Assembly: GCA_949298665.1 (NCBI GenBank)
Contig: CASFXO010000205.1
Location: forward strand, 1-6,707
DNA: 6,707 nucleotides
Direction of reading: 5' to 3'
From: an uncultured Lentisphaeria bacterium
GTDB lineage: Bacteria > Verrucomicrobiota > Lentisphaeria > Victivallales > Victivallaceae
The number at the start of each line of letters is the position of its first letter. Position 1 is the stretch's first letter. The notes beneath the pieces were generated by a model. It made no database searches. It worked only from the letters and a program-made list of their open reading frames with translations, and was not told where the DNA came from. The position numbers and the translations under genes were made by a program. This document shows positions 6,458-6,707 of the stretch, piece after piece.

Positions 6458-6483
6458 CGCGGCATACCGTCGGGGATGCCGCG
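6458..6483 (-). promoter_or_regulatory. Perfect 8-bp inverted repeat in the regulator leader (operator or mRNA hairpin)
   Basis: CGCGGCAT (6458-6465) and ATGCCGCG (6476-6483) are perfect inverted copies around a 10-nt loop. The element lies in the untranslated leader between the predicted transcription start (near 6503) and the ATG at 6432. As DNA it could be an operator for the regulator's own product; as RNA it would be a very stable stem-loop that also buries an in-frame ATG at 6465. No U-run follows, so it is not an intrinsic terminator. A run of eight C (on this strand, 6456-6449) separates it from the Shine-Dalgarno. Confidence 0.6.
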
Positions 6484-6509
6484 GCCGTTTCCTGTTCCTC
6501 TCAATTCTG

Positions 6510-6538
6510 ATTATAGCAGAACCGCACGGATGAAACAA
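6510..6538 (-). promoter_or_regulatory. Extended -10 promoter of the regulator-pseudopilin-lyase unit
   Basis: On the minus strand TTGTTT (6538-6533) and TATAAT (6515-6510) are 17 bp apart, with the extended element TGC directly before the -10. The nonamer TGCTATAAT is identical to that of the membrane protein promoter at 1098-1106. Predicted start is near 6503, giving a leader of about 70 nt. Confidence 0.72.
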
Positions 6539-6552
6539 GCGGGACTTCGCTT
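6537..6552. repeat. Inverted repeat AAGCG-N6-CGCTT touching the regulator -35 element
   Basis: AAGCG (6537-6541) and CGCTT (6548-6552) form a 16-bp dyad that overlaps the first two bases of the -35 box of the regulator promoter and extends upstream. Location and size suit an operator for a dimeric winged-helix protein. Arms of five bases are weak evidence by themselves. Confidence 0.25.
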
Positions 6553-6684
6553 TTTGCGGGCACAAACTGTCCGGCTGTCCGGATGGGGAGGAGCCCGTTT
6601 TTCGAGGGGCGCCGCGGGATCGCGGGGGGCGGCCGGAATCCGGCGCCGGGGCCGTGACGCGCGGGAGAAGGAAGGCGGCGAAAG

Positions 6685-6707
6685 AAAAAAAACGTCCGGC
6701 CGAACAT
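6685..6707 (-). terminator. Possible end of an intrinsic terminator of a gene beyond the right edge
   Basis: Read on the minus strand, the edge sequence GTTCGGCCGGACG is followed by eight T (6692-6685). GGACG plus a T-run looks like the 3' arm and U-tract of a terminator whose 5' arm lies outside the window. Inside the window only a 4-bp stem (GTTC/GGAC, including one G-T pair) can form, so the call depends on unseen sequence. Between this point and the dyad at 6537-6552 I see no gene or other recognisable element. Confidence 0.25.

Noticed and set aside
6465..6504. Alternative starts of the regulator (ATG at 6465, TTG at 6504)
   Set aside because: Neither has a suitably spaced ribosome binding site, the added residues fall outside the GntR domain, and the TTG lies at the predicted transcription start.
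6501..6707. 68-codon minus-strand frame at the right edge
   Set aside because: It begins at the window edge without a visible ribosome binding site, is Pro/Arg-rich, covers the regulator promoter and contains an eight-T run. It is better explained as intergenic DNA.

Overview
The window is about 60% or more G+C and tightly packed. It holds five complete genes, one gene cut by the left edge, and a short gene-free stretch at the right edge. The combination of a type II/IV pseudopilin with the long hydrophobic FTLIELLVVIAII start, an alginate-lyase-like enzyme, a GH16 glycoside hydrolase and a GntR-type regulator fused to a sugar-sensor-like domain fits the PVC superphylum, most probably Lentisphaerota (Victivallis-like). 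This is inferred from family content and base composition only; there is no rRNA or other taxonomic marker here.

Layout. Positions 1-1090 (minus) hold the first 363 codons of a multi-spanning membrane protein that looks like a GT-C glycosyltransferase with an unusual N-terminal extracytoplasmic SH3-like segment. Its promoter sits directly on the start codon, so the mRNA is predicted to be leaderless. A 169-bp divergent control region follows, with a second sigma-70-type promoter facing right. That promoter drives a sirtuin (1260-2018, plus) and probably, after 56 bp and a perfect Shine-Dalgarno, an exported GH16 glycoside hydrolase (2075-3007, plus).

From the right, three genes on the minus strand form a likely transcription unit: a GntR/LacI-like hybrid regulator (5242-6432), a pseudopilin (4334-5167) and an exported alginate-lyase-family protein (2994-4304). 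The gaps are 74 and 29 bp. The lyase runs into the convergent GH16 gene with a 14-bp overlap of the two 3' ends. The regulator has a strong extended -10 promoter and a roughly 70-nt leader containing a perfect 8-bp inverted repeat.

Working together. The picture is a small carbohydrate-response locus: a sensor-regulator, a pseudopilin that may be surface or secretion related, and a polysaccharide lyase, next to a separately transcribed GH16 enzyme. Points worth a second look are the loss of the family's conserved His in the lyase (NNL instead of NNH), the missing His of the H-X9-DG signature in the pseudopilin, the leaderless membrane protein gene, the leader hairpin of the regulator, and the regulator-pseudopilin-lyase arrangement itself. 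I saw no tRNA, rRNA, CRISPR array, insertion sequence or clear mobile element.
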